From Escarpia spicata (taxonomy: Eukaryota > Annelida > Polychaeta > Sabellida > Siboglinidae), in contig OZ023214.1 in the NCBI GenBank assembly GCA_963995525.1, positions 56,070,841 to 56,134,840 on the forward strand: a DNA stretch of 64,000 nt, in the 5' to 3' direction. Of this stretch, positions 23,871 through 37,539 are shown in pieces. The number at the start of each line of letters is the position of its first letter. Positions within the stretch are counted from its first letter, which is position 1. The notes under the pieces were generated by a model. It saw nothing but the letters and a program-made list of their open reading frames with translations, had not been told where the DNA came from and ran no database searches. A program made the position numbers and the translations under genes.

Positions 23871-26800
23871 TTGAGGGTGAAAGTAAAAGGGAGTGAGACG
23901 GTTGGTGGAGGGAACAGTGACATGGGTGGATTGTGTAGAGAGGTCTGGAGGAAGTGGGAGAGGAGAATGAGGGTGAAAGTAAAAGGGAGTGAGACGGTTG
24001 GTGGAGAGAACAGTGAGATGGGTGGATTGTGCAAAGAGAGGTCTGGAGGGAGTGAGAGAGGAGATTGAGGGTGAAAGTAAAAGGGAATGAGACGGTTGGT
24101 GGAGAGAACAGTGAGATGGGTGGATTTCGAACAGAGGTCTGGAGGGAGTGGGAGAGGAGAATGAGGGTGAAAGTAGAAGGGAGTGTGACGGTTGGTGGAG
24201 GGAACAGTGAGATGGGTGGATTGTGTAGAGAGGTCTGGAGGAAGTGGGAGAGGAGAATGAGGGTGAAAGTAAAAGGGAGTGAGACAGTTGGTGGAGAGAA
24301 CAGTGAGATGGGTGGATTGTGTAGAGAGGTCTGGAGGGAGTGAGAGAGGAGAATGAGGGTGAAAGTAAAAGTGAGTGAGACGGTTGGTGGAGAGAACAGC
24401 GAGATGGGTGGATTGTGTAGAGAGGTCTGGAGGGAGTGGGAGAGGAGAATGAGGGTGAAAGTAGAAGGGAGTGAGACGGTTGGTGGAGGGAACAGTGAGA
24501 TGGGTGGATTGTGTAGAGAGGTCTGGAGGGAGTGGGAGAGGAGAATGAGGGTGAAAGTAGAAGGGAGTGAGACGGTTGGTGGAGGGAACAGTGAGATGGG
24601 TGGATTGTGTAGAGAGGTCTGGAGGGAGTGGGAGAGGAGAATGAGGGTGAAAGTAAAAGGGAGTGAGACGGTTGATGGAGAGAACAGTGAGATGGGTGGA
24701 TTGTGTAGAGAGGTCTGGAGGGAGTGAGAGAGGAGAATGAGGGTGAAAGTAAAAGGGAGTGAGACGGTTGGTGGAGAGAACAGTGAGATGGGTGGATTGT
24801 GTAGAGAGGTCTGGAGGGAGTGGGAGAGGAGAATGAGGGTGAAAGTAAAAGGGAATGAGACGGTTGGTGGAGAGAACAGTGAGATGGGTGGATTTCGAAC
24901 AGAGGTCTGGAGGGAGTGGGAGAGGAGAATGAGGGTGAAAGTAAAAGGGAGTGAGACGGTTGGTGGAGAGAACAGTGAGATGGGTGGATTGTGTAAAGAG
25001 GTCTGGAGGGAGTGGGAGAGGAGAATGAGGGTGAAAGTAGAAGGGAGTGTGACGGTTGGTGGAGGGAACAGTGAGATGGGTGGATTGTGTAGAGAGGTCT
25101 GGAGGAAGTGGGAGAGGAGAATGAGGGTGAAAGTAAAAGGGAGTGAGACAGTTGGTGGAGAGAACAGTGAGATGGGTGGATTGTGTAGAGAGGTCTGGAG
25201 GGAGTGAGAGAGGAGAATGAGGGTGAAAGTAAAAGTGAGTGAGACGGTTGGTGGAGAGAACAGCGAGATGGGTGGATTGTGTAGAGAGGTCTGGAGGGAG
25301 TGGGAGAGGAGAATGAGGGTGAAAGTAGAAGGGAGTGAGACGGTTGGTGGAGGGAACAGTGAGATGGGGGGATTATGTAGAGAGGTCTGGAGGGAGTGGG
25401 AGAGGAGAATGAGGGTGAAACTAGAAGGGAGTGAGACGGTTGGTGGAGGGAACAGTGAGATGGGTGGATTGTGTAGAGAGGTCTGGAGGGAGTGGGAGAG
25501 GAGAATGAGGGTGAAAGTAAAAGGGAGTGAGACGGTTGATGGAGAGAACAGTGAGATGGGTGGATTGTGTAGATAGGTCTGGAGGGAGTGAGAGAGGAGA
25601 ATGAGGGTGAAAGTAAAAGGGAGTGAGACGGTTGGTGGAGAGAACAGTGAGATGGGTGGATTGTGTAGAGAGGTCTGGAGGGAGTGGGAGAGGAGAATGA
25701 GGGTGAAAGTAAAAGGGAGTGAGACGGTTGATGGAGAGAACAGCGAGATGGGTGGATTGTGTAGAGAGGTCTGGAGGGAATGGGAGAGGAGAATGAGGGT
25801 GAAAGTAAAAGGGAGTGAGACGGTTGGTGGAGAGAACAGTGAGATGGGTGGATTGTGTAGAGAGGTCTGGAGGGAGTGAGAGAGGAGATTGAGGGTGAAA
25901 GTAAAAGGGAGTGAGACAGTTGGTGGAGAGAACAGTGAGATGGGTGGATTGCGTACAGAGGTCTGGAGGGAGTGGGAGAGGAGAATGAGTGTGAAAGTAG
26001 AAGGGAGTGAGACGGTTGGTGGAGAGAACAGTGAGGTGGGTGGATTGTGTAGAGAGGTCTGGAGGGAGTGGGAGAGGAGAATGAGAGTGAAATTAAAAGG
26101 GAGTGAGACGGTTGGTGGAGAATACAGTGAGATGGGTGGATTGTGTAGAGAGGTCTGGAGGGACTGGGAGAGGAGAATGAGAGTGAAAGTAAAAGAGAGA
26201 GAGACGGTTGGTGGAGAGAACAGTCAGATGGGTGGATTGTGTAAAGAGGTCTGGAGGGAGTGGGAGAGGAGAACGAGGGTGAAATTAAAAGGGAGTGAGA
26301 CGGTTGGTGGAGAGAACAGTGAGATGGGTGGATTGTGCAAAGAGAGGTCTGGAGGGAGTGAGAGAGGAGATTGAGGGTGAAAGTAAAAGGGAGTGAGACG
26401 GTTGGTGGAGGGAACAGTGACATGGGTGGATTGTGTAGAGAGGTCTGGAGGAAGTGGGAGAGGAGAATGAGGGTGAAAGTAAAAGGGAGTGAGACGGTTG
26501 GTGGAGAGAACAGTGAGATGGGTGGATTGTGCAAAGAGAGGTCTGGAGGGAGTGAGAGAGGAGATTGAGGGTGAAAGTAAAAGGGAATGAGACGGTTGGT
26601 GGAGAGAACAGTGAGATGGGTGGATTTCGAACAGAGGTCTGGAGGGAGTGGGAGAGGAGAATGAGGGTGAAAGTAGAAGGGAGTGTGACGGTTGGTGGAG
26701 GGAACAGTGAGATGGGTGGATTGTGTAGAGAGGTCTGGAGGAAGTGGGAGAGGAGAATGAGGGTGAAAGTAAAAGGGAGTGAGACAGTTGGTGGAGAGAA

Positions 26801-28870
26801 CAGTGAGATGGGTGGATTGTGTAGAGAGGTCTGGAGGGAGTGAGAGAGGAGAATGAGGGTGAAAGTAAAAGTGAGTGAGACGGTTGGTGGAGAGAACAGC
26901 GAGATGGGTGGATTGTGTAGAGAGGTCTGGAGGGAGTGGGAGAGGAGAATGAGGGTGAAAGTAGAAGGGAGTGAGACGGTTGGTGGAGGGAACAGTGAGA
27001 TGGGTGGATTGTGTAGAGAGGTCTGGAGGGAGTGGGAGAGGAGAATGAGGGTGAAAGTAGAAGGGAGTGAGACGGTTGGTGGAGGGAACAGTGAGATGGG
27101 TGGATTGTGTAGAGAGGTCTGGAGGGAGTGGGAGAGGAGAATGAGGGTGAAAGTAAAAGGGAGTGAGACGGTTGATGGAGAGAACAGTGAGATGGGTGGA
27201 TTGTGTAGAGAGGTCTGGAGGGAGTGAGAGAGGAGAATGAGGGTGAAAGTAAAAGGGAGTGAGACGGTTGGTGGAGAGAACAGTGAGATGGGTGGATTGT
27301 GTAGAGAGGTCTGGAGGGAGTGGGAGAGGAGAATGAGGGTGAAAGTAAAAGGGAATGAGACGGTTGGTGGAGAGAACAGTGAGATGGGTGGATTTCGAAC
27401 AGAGGTCTGGAGGGAGTGGGAGAGGAGAATGAGGGTGAAAGTAAAAGGGAGTGAGACGGTTGGTGGAGAGAACAGTGAGATGGGTGGATTGTGTAAAGAG
27501 GTCTGGAGGGAGTGGGAGAGGAGAATGAGGGTGAAAGTAGAAGGGAGTGTGACGGTTGGTGGAGGGAACAGTGAGATGGGTGGATTGTGTAGAGAGGTCT
27601 GGAGGAAGTGGGAGAGGAGAATGAGGGTGAAAGTAAAAGGGAGTGAGACAGTTGGTGGAGAGAACAGTGAGATGGGTGGATTGTGTAGAGAGGTCTGGAG
27701 GGAGTGAGAGAGGAGAATGAGGGTGAAAGTAAAAGTGAGTGAGACGGTTGGTGGAGAGAACAGCGAGATGGGTGGATTGTGTAGAGAGGTCTGGAGGGAG
27801 TGGGAGAGGAGAATGAGGGTGAAAGTAGAAGGGAGTGAGACGGTTGGTGGAGGGAACAGTGAGATGGGGGGATTATGTAGAGGTCTGGAGGGAGTGGGAG
27901 AGGAGAATGAGGGTGAAACTAGAAGGGAGTGAGACGGTTGGTGGAGGGAACAGTGAGATGGGTGGATTGTGTAGAGAGGTCTGGAGGGAGTGGGAGAGGA
28001 GAATGAGGGTGAAAGTAAAAGGGAGTGAGACGGTTGATGGAGAGAACAGTGAGATGGGTGGATTGTGTAGATAGGTCTGGAGGGAGTGAGAGAGGAGAAT
28101 GAGGGTGAAAGTAAAAGGGAGTGAGACGGTTGGTGGAGAGAACAGTGAGATGGGTGGATTGTGTAGAGAGGTCTGGAGGGAGTGGGAGAGGAGAATGAGG
28201 GTGAAAGTAAAAGGGAGTGAGACGGTTGATGGAGAGAACAGCGAGATGGGTGGATTGTGTAGAGAGGTCTGGAGGGAATGGGAGAGGAGAATGAGGGTGA
28301 AAGTAAAAGGGAGTGAGACGGTTGGTGGAGAGAACAGTGAGATGGGTGGATTGTGTAGAGAGGTCTGGAGGGAGTGAGAGAGGAGATTGAGGGTGAAAGT
28401 AAAAGGGAGTGAGACAGTTGGTGGAGAGAACAGTGAGATGGGTGGATTGCGTACAGAGGTCTGGAGGGAGTGGGAGAGGAGAATGAGTGTGAAAGTAGAA
28501 GGGAGTGAGACGGTTGGTGGAGAGAACAGTGAGGTGGGTGGATTGTGTAGAGAGGTCTGGAGGGAGTGGGAGAGGAGAATGAGAGTGAAATTAAAAGGGA
28601 GTGAGACGGTTGGTGGAGAGTACAGTGAGATGGGTGGATTGTGTAGAGAGGTCTGGAGGGACTGGGAGAGGAGAATGAGAGTGAAAGTAAAAGAGAGAGA
28701 GACGGTTGGTGGAGAGAACAGTCAGATGGGTGGATTGTGTAAAGAGGTCTGGAGGGAGTGGGAGAGGAGAACGAGGGTGAAATTAAAAGGGAGTGAGACG
28801 GTTGGTGGAGAGAACAGTGAGATGGGTGGATTGTGTAGAGAGGTCTGGAGGGAGTGGGAGAGGAGAATGA
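23871..28870 (+). repeat. Higher-order repeat, ~2.5-kb period, inside the 96-bp array
   Basis: The ordered variant monomers of 23871-26370 recur at 26371-28870. The offset is 2500 bp, dropping to 2498 bp after about 25400 because one monomer at ~27870 lacks two bases. 2500 is 26 monomers plus 4 bp, so the block, not the monomer, was the unit of duplication. Confidence 0.85.
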
Positions 28871-31800
28871 GGGTGAAAGCAGAAGGGAATGAGACGGTTG
28901 GTGGAGGGAACAGTGAGATGGGTGGATTGTGTAGAGAGGTCTGGAGGGAGTGGGAGAGGAGAATGAGGGTGAAAGTAAAAGGGAGTGAGACGGTTGGTGG
29001 AGAGAACAGTGAGATGGGTGGATTGTGTAGAGAGGTGTGGAGGGAGTGAGAGAGGAGAATGAGGGTGAAAGTAAAAGGGAGTGAGACGGTTGGTGGAGAG
29101 AACAGTGAGATGGGTGGATTGTGTAGAGAGGTCTGGAGGGAGTGGGAGAGGAGAATGAGGGTGAAAGTAAAAGGGAGTGAGACGGTTGGTGGATAGAACA
29201 GCGAGATGGGTGCATTGTGTAGAGAGGTCTGGAGGGAGTGGGAGAGGAGAATGAGGATGAAAGTAAAAGGGAGTGAGACGGTTGGTGGAGAGAACAGTGA
29301 GATGGGTGGATTGTGTAGAGAGGTCTGGAGGGAGTGGGAGAGGAGAATGAGGGTGAAAGTAAAATGGAGTGAGACGGTTGGTGGAGAGAATAGTGAGATG
29401 GGTGGATTGTGTAGAGAGGTCTGGAGGGAGTGGGAGAGGAGAATGAGGGTGAAAGTAAAAGGGAGTGAGACGGTTGGTGGAGAGAACAGTGAGATGGGTG
29501 GATTGTGTAAAGAGGTCTGGAGGGAGTGGGAGAGGAGAATGAGGGTGAAAGTAGAAGGGAGTGTGACGGTTGGTGGAGGGAACAGTGAGATGGGTGGATT
29601 GTGTAGAGAGGTCTGGAGGAAGTGGGAGAGGAGAATGAGGGTGAAAGTAAAAGGGAGTGAGACAGTTGGTGGAGAGAACAGTGAGATGGGTGGATTGTGT
29701 AGAGAGGTCTGGAGGGAGTGAGAGAGGAGAATGAGGGTGAAAGTAAAAGTGAGTGAGACGGTTGGTGGAGAGAACAGCGAGATGGGTGGATTGTGTAGAG
29801 AGGTCTGGAGGGAGTGGGAGAGGAGAATGAGGGTGAAAGTAGAAGGGAGTGAGACGGTTGGTGGAGGGAACAGTGAGATGGGTGGATTGTGTAGAGAGGT
29901 CTGGAGGGAGTGGGAGAGGAGAATGAGGGTGAAAGTAGAAGGGAGTGAGACGGTTGGTGGAGGGAACAGTGAGATGGGTGGATTGTGTAGAGAGGTCTGG
30001 AGGGAGTGGGAGAGGAGAATGAGGGTGAAAGTAAAAGGGAATGAGACGGTTGGTGGAGAGAACAGTGAGATGGGTGGATTTCGAACAGAGGTCTGGAGGG
30101 AGTGGGAGAGGAGAATGAGGGTGAAAGTAAAAGGGAGTGAGACGGTTGGTGGAGAGAACAGTGAGATGGGTGGATTGTGTAAAGAGGTCTGGAGGGAGTG
30201 GGAGAGGAGAATGAGGGTGAAAGTAGAAGGGAGTGTGACGGTTGGTGGAGGGAACAGTGAGATGGGTGGATTGTGTAGAGAGGTCTGGAGGAAGTGGGAG
30301 AGGAGAATGAGGGTGAAAGTAAAAGGGAGTGAGACAGTTGGTGGAGAGAACAGTGAGATGGGTGGATTGTGTAGAGAGGTCTGGAGGGAGTGAGAGAGGA
30401 GAATGAGGGTGAAAGTAAAAGTGAGTGAGACGGTTGGTGGAGAGAACAGCGAGATGGGTGGATTGTGTAGAGAGGTCTGGAGGGAGTGGGAGAGGAGAAT
30501 GAGGGTGAAAGTAGAAGGGAGTGAGACGGTTGGTGGAGGGAACAGTGAGATGGGGGGATTATGTAGAGAGGTCTGGAGGGAGTGGGAGAGGAGAATGAGG
30601 GTGAAACTAGAAGGGAGTGAGACGGTTGGTGGAGGGAACAGTGAGATGGGTGGATTGTGTAGAGAGGTCTGGAGGGAGTGGGAGAGGAGAATGAGGGTGA
30701 AAGTAAAAGGGAGTGAGACGGTTGATGGAGAGAACAGTGAGATGGGTGGATTGTGTAGATAGGTCTGGAGGGAGTGAGAGAGGAGAATGAGGGTGAAAGT
30801 AAAAGGGAGTGAGACGGTTGGTGGAGAGAACAGTGAGATGGGTGGATTGTGTAGAGAGGTCTGGAGGGAGTGGGAGAGGAGAATGAGGGTGAAAGTAAAA
30901 GGGAGTGAGACGGTTGATGGAGAGAACAGCGAGATGGGTGGATTGTGTAGAGAGGTCTGGAGGGAATGGGAGAGGAGAATGAGGGTGAAAGTAAAAGGGA
31001 GTGAGACGGTTGGTGGAGAGAACAGTGAGATGGGTGGATTGTGTAGAGAGGTCTGGAGGGAGTGAGAGAGGAGATTGAGGGTGAAAGTAAAAGGGAGTGA
31101 GACAGTTGGTGGAGAGAACAGTGAGATGGGTGGATTGCGTACAGAGGTCTGGAGGGAGTGGGAGAGGAGAATGAGTGTGAAAGTAGAAGGGAGTGAGACA
31201 GTTGGTGGAGAGAACAGTGAGGTGGGTGGATTGTGTAGAGAGGTCTGGAGGGAGTGGGAGAGGAGAATGAGAGTGAAATTAAAAGGGAGTGAGACGGTTG
31301 GTGGAGAGTACAGTGAGATGGGTGGATTGTGTAGAGAGGTCTGGAGGGACTGGGAGAGGAGAATGAGAGTGAAAGTAAAAGAGAGAGAGACGGTTGGTGG
31401 AGAGAACAGTCAGATGGGTGGATTGTGTAAAGAGGTCTGGAGGGAGTGGGAGAGGAGAACGAGGGTGAAATTAAAAGGGAGTGAGACGGTTGGTGGAGAG
31501 AACAGTGAGATGGGTGGATTGTGTAGAGAGGTCTGGAGGGAGTGGGAGAGGAGAATGAGGGTGAAAGCAGAAGGGAATGAGACGGTTGGTGGAGGGAACA
31601 GTGAGATGGGTGGATTGTGTAGAGAGGTCTGGAGGGAGTGGGAGAGGAGAATGAGGGTGAAAGTAAAAGGGAGTGAGACGGTTGGTGGAGAGAACAGTGA
31701 GATGGGTGGATTGTGTAGAGAGGTGTGGAGGGAGTGAGAGAGGAGAATGAGGGTGAAAGTAAAAGGGAGTGAGACGGTTGGTGGAGAGAACAGTGAGATG

Positions 31801-34800
31801 GGTGGATTGTGTAGAGAGGTCTGGAGGGAGTGGGAGAGGAGAATGAGGGTGAAAGTAAAAGGGAGTGAGACGGTTGGTGGATAGAACAGCGAGATGGGTG
31901 CATTGTGTAGAGAGGTCTGGAGGGAGTGGGAGAGGAGAATGAGGATGAAAGTAAAAGGGAGTGAGACGGTTGGTGGAGAGAACAGTGAGATGGGTGGATT
32001 GTGTAGAGAGGTCTGGAGGGAGTGGGAGAGGAGAATGAGGGTGAAAGTAAAATGGAGTGAGACGGTTGGTGGAGAGAATAGTGAGATGGGTGGATTGTGT
32101 AGAGAGGTCTGGAGGGAGTGGGAGAGGAGAATGAGGGTGAAAGTAAAAGGGAGTGAGACGGTTGGTGGAGAGAACAGTGAGATGGGTGGATTGTGTAAAG
32201 AGGTCTGGAGGGAGTGGGAGAGGAGAATGAGGGTGAAAGTAGAAGGGAGTGTGACGGTTGGTGGAGGGAACAGTGAGATGGGTGGATTGTGTAGAGAGGT
32301 CTGGAGGAAGTGGGAGAGGAGAATGAGGGTGAAAGTAAAAGGGAGTGAGACAGTTGGTGGAGAGAACAGTGAGATGGGTGGATTGTGTAGAGAGGTCTGG
32401 AGGGAGTGAGAGAGGAGAATGAGGGTGAAAGTAAAAGTGAGTGAGACGGTTGGTGGAGAGAACAGCGAGATGGGTGGATTGTGTAGAGAGGTCTGGAGGG
32501 AGTGGGAGAGGAGAATGAGGGTGAAAGTAGAAGGGAGTGAGACGGTTGGTGGAGGGAACAGTGAGATGGGTGGATTGTGTAGAGAGGTCTGGAGGGAGTG
32601 GGAGAGGAGAATGAGGGTGAAAGTAGAAGGGAGTGAGACGGTTGGTGGAGGGAACAGTGAGATGGGTGGATTGTGTAGAGAGGTCTGGAGGGAGTGGGAG
32701 AGGAGAATGAGGGTGAAAGTAAAAGGGAGTGAGACGGTTGATGGAGAGAACAGTGAGATGGGTGGATTGTGTAGAGAGGTCTGGAGGGAGTGAGAGAGGA
32801 GAATGAGGGTGAAAGTAAAAGGGAGTGAGACGGTTGGTGGAGAGAACAGTGAGATGGGTGGATTGTGTAGAGAGGTCTGGAGGGAGTGGGAGAGGAGAAT
32901 GAGGGTGAAAGTAAAAGGGAGTGAGACGGTTGATGGAGAGAACAGCGAGATGGGTGGATTGTGTAGAGAGGTCTGGAGGGAATGGGAGAGGAGAATGAGG
33001 GTGAAAGTAAAAGGGAGTGAGACGGTTGGTGGAGAGAACAGTGAGATGGGTGGATTGTGTAGAGGTCTGGAGGGAGTGAGAGAGGAGATGGAGGGTGAAA
33101 GTAAAAGGGAGTGAGACAGTTGGTGGAGAGAACAGTGAGATGGGTGGATTGCGTACAGAGGTCTGGAGGGAGTGGGAGAGGAGAATGAGTGTGAAAGTAG
33201 AAGGGAGTGAGACGGTTGGTGGAGAGAACAGTGAGGTGGGTGGATTGTGTAGAGAGGTCTGGAGGGAGTGGGAGAGGAGAATGAGAGTGAAATTAAAAGG
33301 GAGTGAGACGGTTGGTGGAGAGTACAGTGAGATGGGTGGATTGTGTAGAGAGGTCTGGAGGGACTGGGAGAGGAGAATGAGAGTGAAAGTAAAAGAGAGA
33401 GAGACGGTTGGTGGAGAGAACAGTCAGATGGGTGGATTGTGTAAAGAGGTCTGGAGGGAGTGGGAGAGGAGAACGAGGGTGAAATTAAAAGGGAGTGAGA
33501 CGGTTGGTGGAGAGAACAGTGAGATGGGTGGATTGTGTAGAGAGGTCTGGAGGGAGTGGGAGAGGAGAATGAGGGTGAAAGCAGAAGGGAATGAGACGGT
33601 TGGTGGAGGGAACAGTGAGATGGGTGGATTGTGTAGAGAGGTCTGGAGGGAGTGGGAGAGGAGAATGAGGGTGAAAGTAAAAGGGAGTGAGACGGTTGGT
33701 GGAGAGAACAGTGAGATGGGTGGATTGTGTAGAGAGGTGTGGAGGGAGTGAGAGAGGAGAATGAGGGTGAAAGTAAAAGGGAGTGAGACGGTTGGTGGAG
33801 AGAACAGTGAGATGGGTGGATTGTGTAGAGAGGTCTGGAGGGAGTGGGAGAGGAGAATGAGGGTGAAAGTAAAAGGGAGTGAGACGGTTGGTGGATAGAA
33901 CAGCGAGATGGGTGCATTGTGTAGAGAGGTCTGGAGGGAGTGGGAGAGGAGAATGAGGATGAAAGTAAAAGGGAGTGAGACGGTTGGTGGAGAGAACAGT
34001 GAGATGGGTGGATTGTGTAGAGAGGTCTGGAGGGAGTGGGAGAGGAGAATGAGGGTGAAAGTAAAATGGAGTGAGACGGTTGGTGGAGAGAATAGTGAGA
34101 TGGGTGGATTGTGTAGAGAGGTCTGGAGGGAGTGGGAGAGGAGAATGAGGGTGAAAGTAAAAGGGAGTGAGACGGTTGGTGGAGAGAACAGTGAGATGGG
34201 TGGATTGTGTAAAGAGGTCTGGAGGGAGTGGGAGAGGAGAATGAGGGTGAAAGTAGAAGGGAGTGTGACGGTTGGTGGAGGGAACAGTGAGATGGGTGGA
34301 TTGTGTAGAGAGGTCTGGAGGAAGTGGGAGAGGAGAATGAGGGTGAAAGTAAAAGGGAGTGAGACAGTTGGTGGAGAGAACAGTGAGATGGGTGGATTGT
34401 GTAGAGAGGTCTGGAGGGAGTGAGAGAGGAGAATGAGGGTGAAAGTAAAAGTGAGTGAGACGGTTGGTGGAGAGAACAGCGAGATGGGTGGATTGTGTAG
34501 AGAGGTCTGGAGGGAGTGGGAGAGGAGAATGAGGGTGAAAGTAGAAGGGAGTGAGACGGTTGGTGGAGGGAACAGTGAGATGGGTGGATTGTGTAGAGAG
34601 GTCTGGAGGGAGTGGGAGAGGAGAATGAGGGTGAAAGTAGAAGGGAGTGAGACGGTTGGTGGAGGGAACAGTGAGATGGGTGGATTGTGTAGAGAGGTCT
34701 GGAGGGAGTGGGAGAGGAGAATGAGGGTGAAAGTAAAAGGGAGTGAGACGGTTGATGGAGAGAACAGTGAGATGGGTGGATTGTGTAGAGAGGTCTGGAG

Positions 34801-36260
34801 GGAGTGAGAGAGGAGAATGAGGGTGAAAGTAAAAGGGAGTGAGACGGTTGGTGGAGAGAACAGTGAGATGGGTGGATTGTGTAGAGAGGTCTGGAGGGAG
34901 TGGGAGAGGAGAATGAGGGTGAAAGTAAAAGGGAGTGAGACGGTTGATGGAGAGAACAGCGAGATGGGTGGATTGTGTAGAGAGGTCTGGAGGGAATGGG
35001 AGAGGAGAATGAGGGTGAAAGTAAAAGGGAGTGAGACGGTTGGTGGAGAGAACAGTGAGATGGGTGGATTGTGTAGAGAGGTCTGGAGGGAGTGAGAGAG
35101 GAGATGGAGGGTGAAAGTAAAAGGGAGTGAGACAGTTGGTGGAGAGAACAGTGAGATGGGTGGATTGCGTACAGAGGTCTGGAGGGAGTGGGAGAGGAGA
35201 ATGAGTGTGAAAGTAGAAGGGAGTGAGACGGTTGGTGGAGAGAACAGTGAGGTGGGTGGATTGTGTAGAGAGGTCTGGAGGGAGTGGGAGAGGAGAATGA
35301 GAGTGAAATTAAAAGGGAGTGAGACGGTTGGTGGAGAGTACAGTGAGATGGGTGGATTGTGTAGAGAGGTCTGGAGGGACTGGGAGAGGAGAATGAGAGT
35401 GAAAGTAAAAGAGAGAGAGACGGTTGGTGGAGAGAACAGTCAGATGGGTGGATTGTGTAAAGAGGTCTGGAGGGAGTGGGAGAGGAGAACGAGGGTGAAA
35501 TTAAAAGGGAGTGAGACGGTTGGTGGAGAGAACAGTGAGATGGGTGGATTGTGTAGAGAGGTCTGGAGGGAGTGGGAGAGGAGAATGAGGGTGAAAGCAG
35601 AAGGGAATGAGACGGTTGGTGGAGGGAACAGTGAGATGGGTGGATTGTGTAGAGAGGTCTGGAGGGAGTGGGAGAGGAGAATGAGGGTTAAAGTAAAAGG
35701 GAGTGAGACGGTTGGTGGAGAGAACAGTGAGATGGGTGGATTGTGTAGAGAGGTGTGGAGGGAGTGAGAGAGGAGAATGAGGGTGAAAGTAAAAGGGAGT
35801 GAGACGGTTGGTGGAGAGAACAGTGAGATGGGTGGATTGTGTAGAGAGGTCTGGAGGGAGTGGGAGAGGAGAATGAGGGTGAAAGTAAAAGGGAGTGAGA
35901 CGGTTGGTGGATAGAACAGCGAGATGGGTGCATTGTGTAGAGAGGTCTGGAGGGAGTGGGAGAGGAGAATGAGGATGAAAGTAAAAGGGAGTGAGACGGT
36001 TGGTGGAGAGAACAGTGAGATGGGTGGATTGTGTAGAGAGGTCTGGAGGGAGTGGGAGAGGAGAATGAGGGTGAAAGTAAAATGGAGTGAGACGGTTGGT
36101 GGAGAGAATAGTGAGATGGGTGGATTGTGTAGAGAGGTCTGGAGGGAGTGGGAGAGGAGAATGAGGGTGAAAGTAAAAGGGAGTGAGACGGTTGGTGGAG
36201 AGAACAGTCAGATGGGTGGATTGTGTAAAGAGGTTTGGAGGAGTGGGAGAGGAGAATGAG
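28387..36260 (+). repeat. Higher-order repeats, ~2688-bp and ~2015-bp periods, inside the 96-bp array
   Basis: The variant order at 28387-31070 recurs at 31075 onward with an offset of 2688 bp (28 monomers). Blocks starting at 31894, 33908 and 35924 share the GGTGCATTGTGTAG monomer and following order with offsets of 2014 and 2016 bp (about 21 monomers). Successive block duplications of different length are implied. Confidence 0.85.
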
Positions 36261-37539
36261 GGTGAAATTAAAAGGGAGTGAGACGGTTGGTGGAGGGAAC
36301 AGTGAGATGGGTGGATTGTGTAGAGAGGTCTGGAGGGAGTGGGAGAGGAGAATGAGGGTGAAAGTAAAAGGGAGTGAGACGGTTGGTGGAGAGAACAGTG
36401 AGATGGGTGGATTGTGTAGAGAGGTCTGGAGGGAGTGAGAGAGGAGAATGAGGGTGAAAGTAAAAGGGAGTGAGACGGTTGGTGGAGAGAACAGTGAGAT
36501 GGGTGGATTGTGTAGAGAGGTCTGGAGGGAGAGGGAGAGGAGAATGAGGGTGAAAGTAAAAGGGAGTGAGACGGTTGGTGGATAGAACAGCGAGATGGGT
36601 GGATTGTGTAGAGAGGTCTGGAGGGAGTGGTAGAGGAGAATAAGGATGAAAGTAAAAGGGAGTGAGACGGTTGGTGGAGAGAACAGTGAGATGGGTGGAT
36701 TGTGTAGAGAGGTCTGGAGGGAGTGAGAAAGGAGATTGAGGGTGAAAGTAAAAGGGAGTGAGACGGTTGGTGGAGAGAATAGTGAGATGGGTGGATTGCG
36801 TACAGAGGTCTGGAGGGAGTGGGAGAGGAGAATGAGTGTGAAAGTAGAAGAGAGTGAGACGGTTGGTGGAGAGAACAGTGAGATGGGTGGATTGTGTAGA
36901 GAGGTCTGGAGGGAGAGGGAGAGGAGAATGAGGGTGAAAGTAAAAGGGAGTGAGACGGTTGGTGGAGAGAACAGTGAGATGGGTGAATTGTGTAGAGAGG
37001 TCTGGAGAGAGTGGTGGAGAAGAATGAGGGTGAAAGTAAAAGGGAGTGAGACGGTTGGTGGAGGGAACAGTGAGATGGGTGGATTGTGTAGAGAGGTCTG
37101 GAGGGAGTGGGAGAGGAGAATGAGGGTGAAAGTAAAAGGGAGTGAGACGATTGGTGAAGAGAACAGTGAGATGGGTGGATTGTGTAGAGAAGTCTGGAGG
37201 GAGTGGGAGAGGAGAATTGAAGGTGAAAGTAAAAGGGAGTGAGACGATTGGTGGAGAGAACAGTGAGATGGGTGGATTGTGTAGAGAGGTCTGGAGGGAG
37301 CGGGAGAGGAGAATGAGAATGAAAGTAAAAGGGAGTGAGACGGTTGGTGGAGAGAACAGTGAGATGGGTGGATTGTGTAGAGAGGTCTGGAGGGAGTGAC
37401 AAAGGAGATTGAGGGTGAAAGTAAAAGGGAGTGAGACGGTTGGTGGAGAGAATAGTGAGATGGGTGGATTGCGTACAGAGGTCTGGAGGGAGTGGGAGAG
37501 GAGAATGAGTGTGAAAGTAAAAGGGAGTGAGACGGTTGG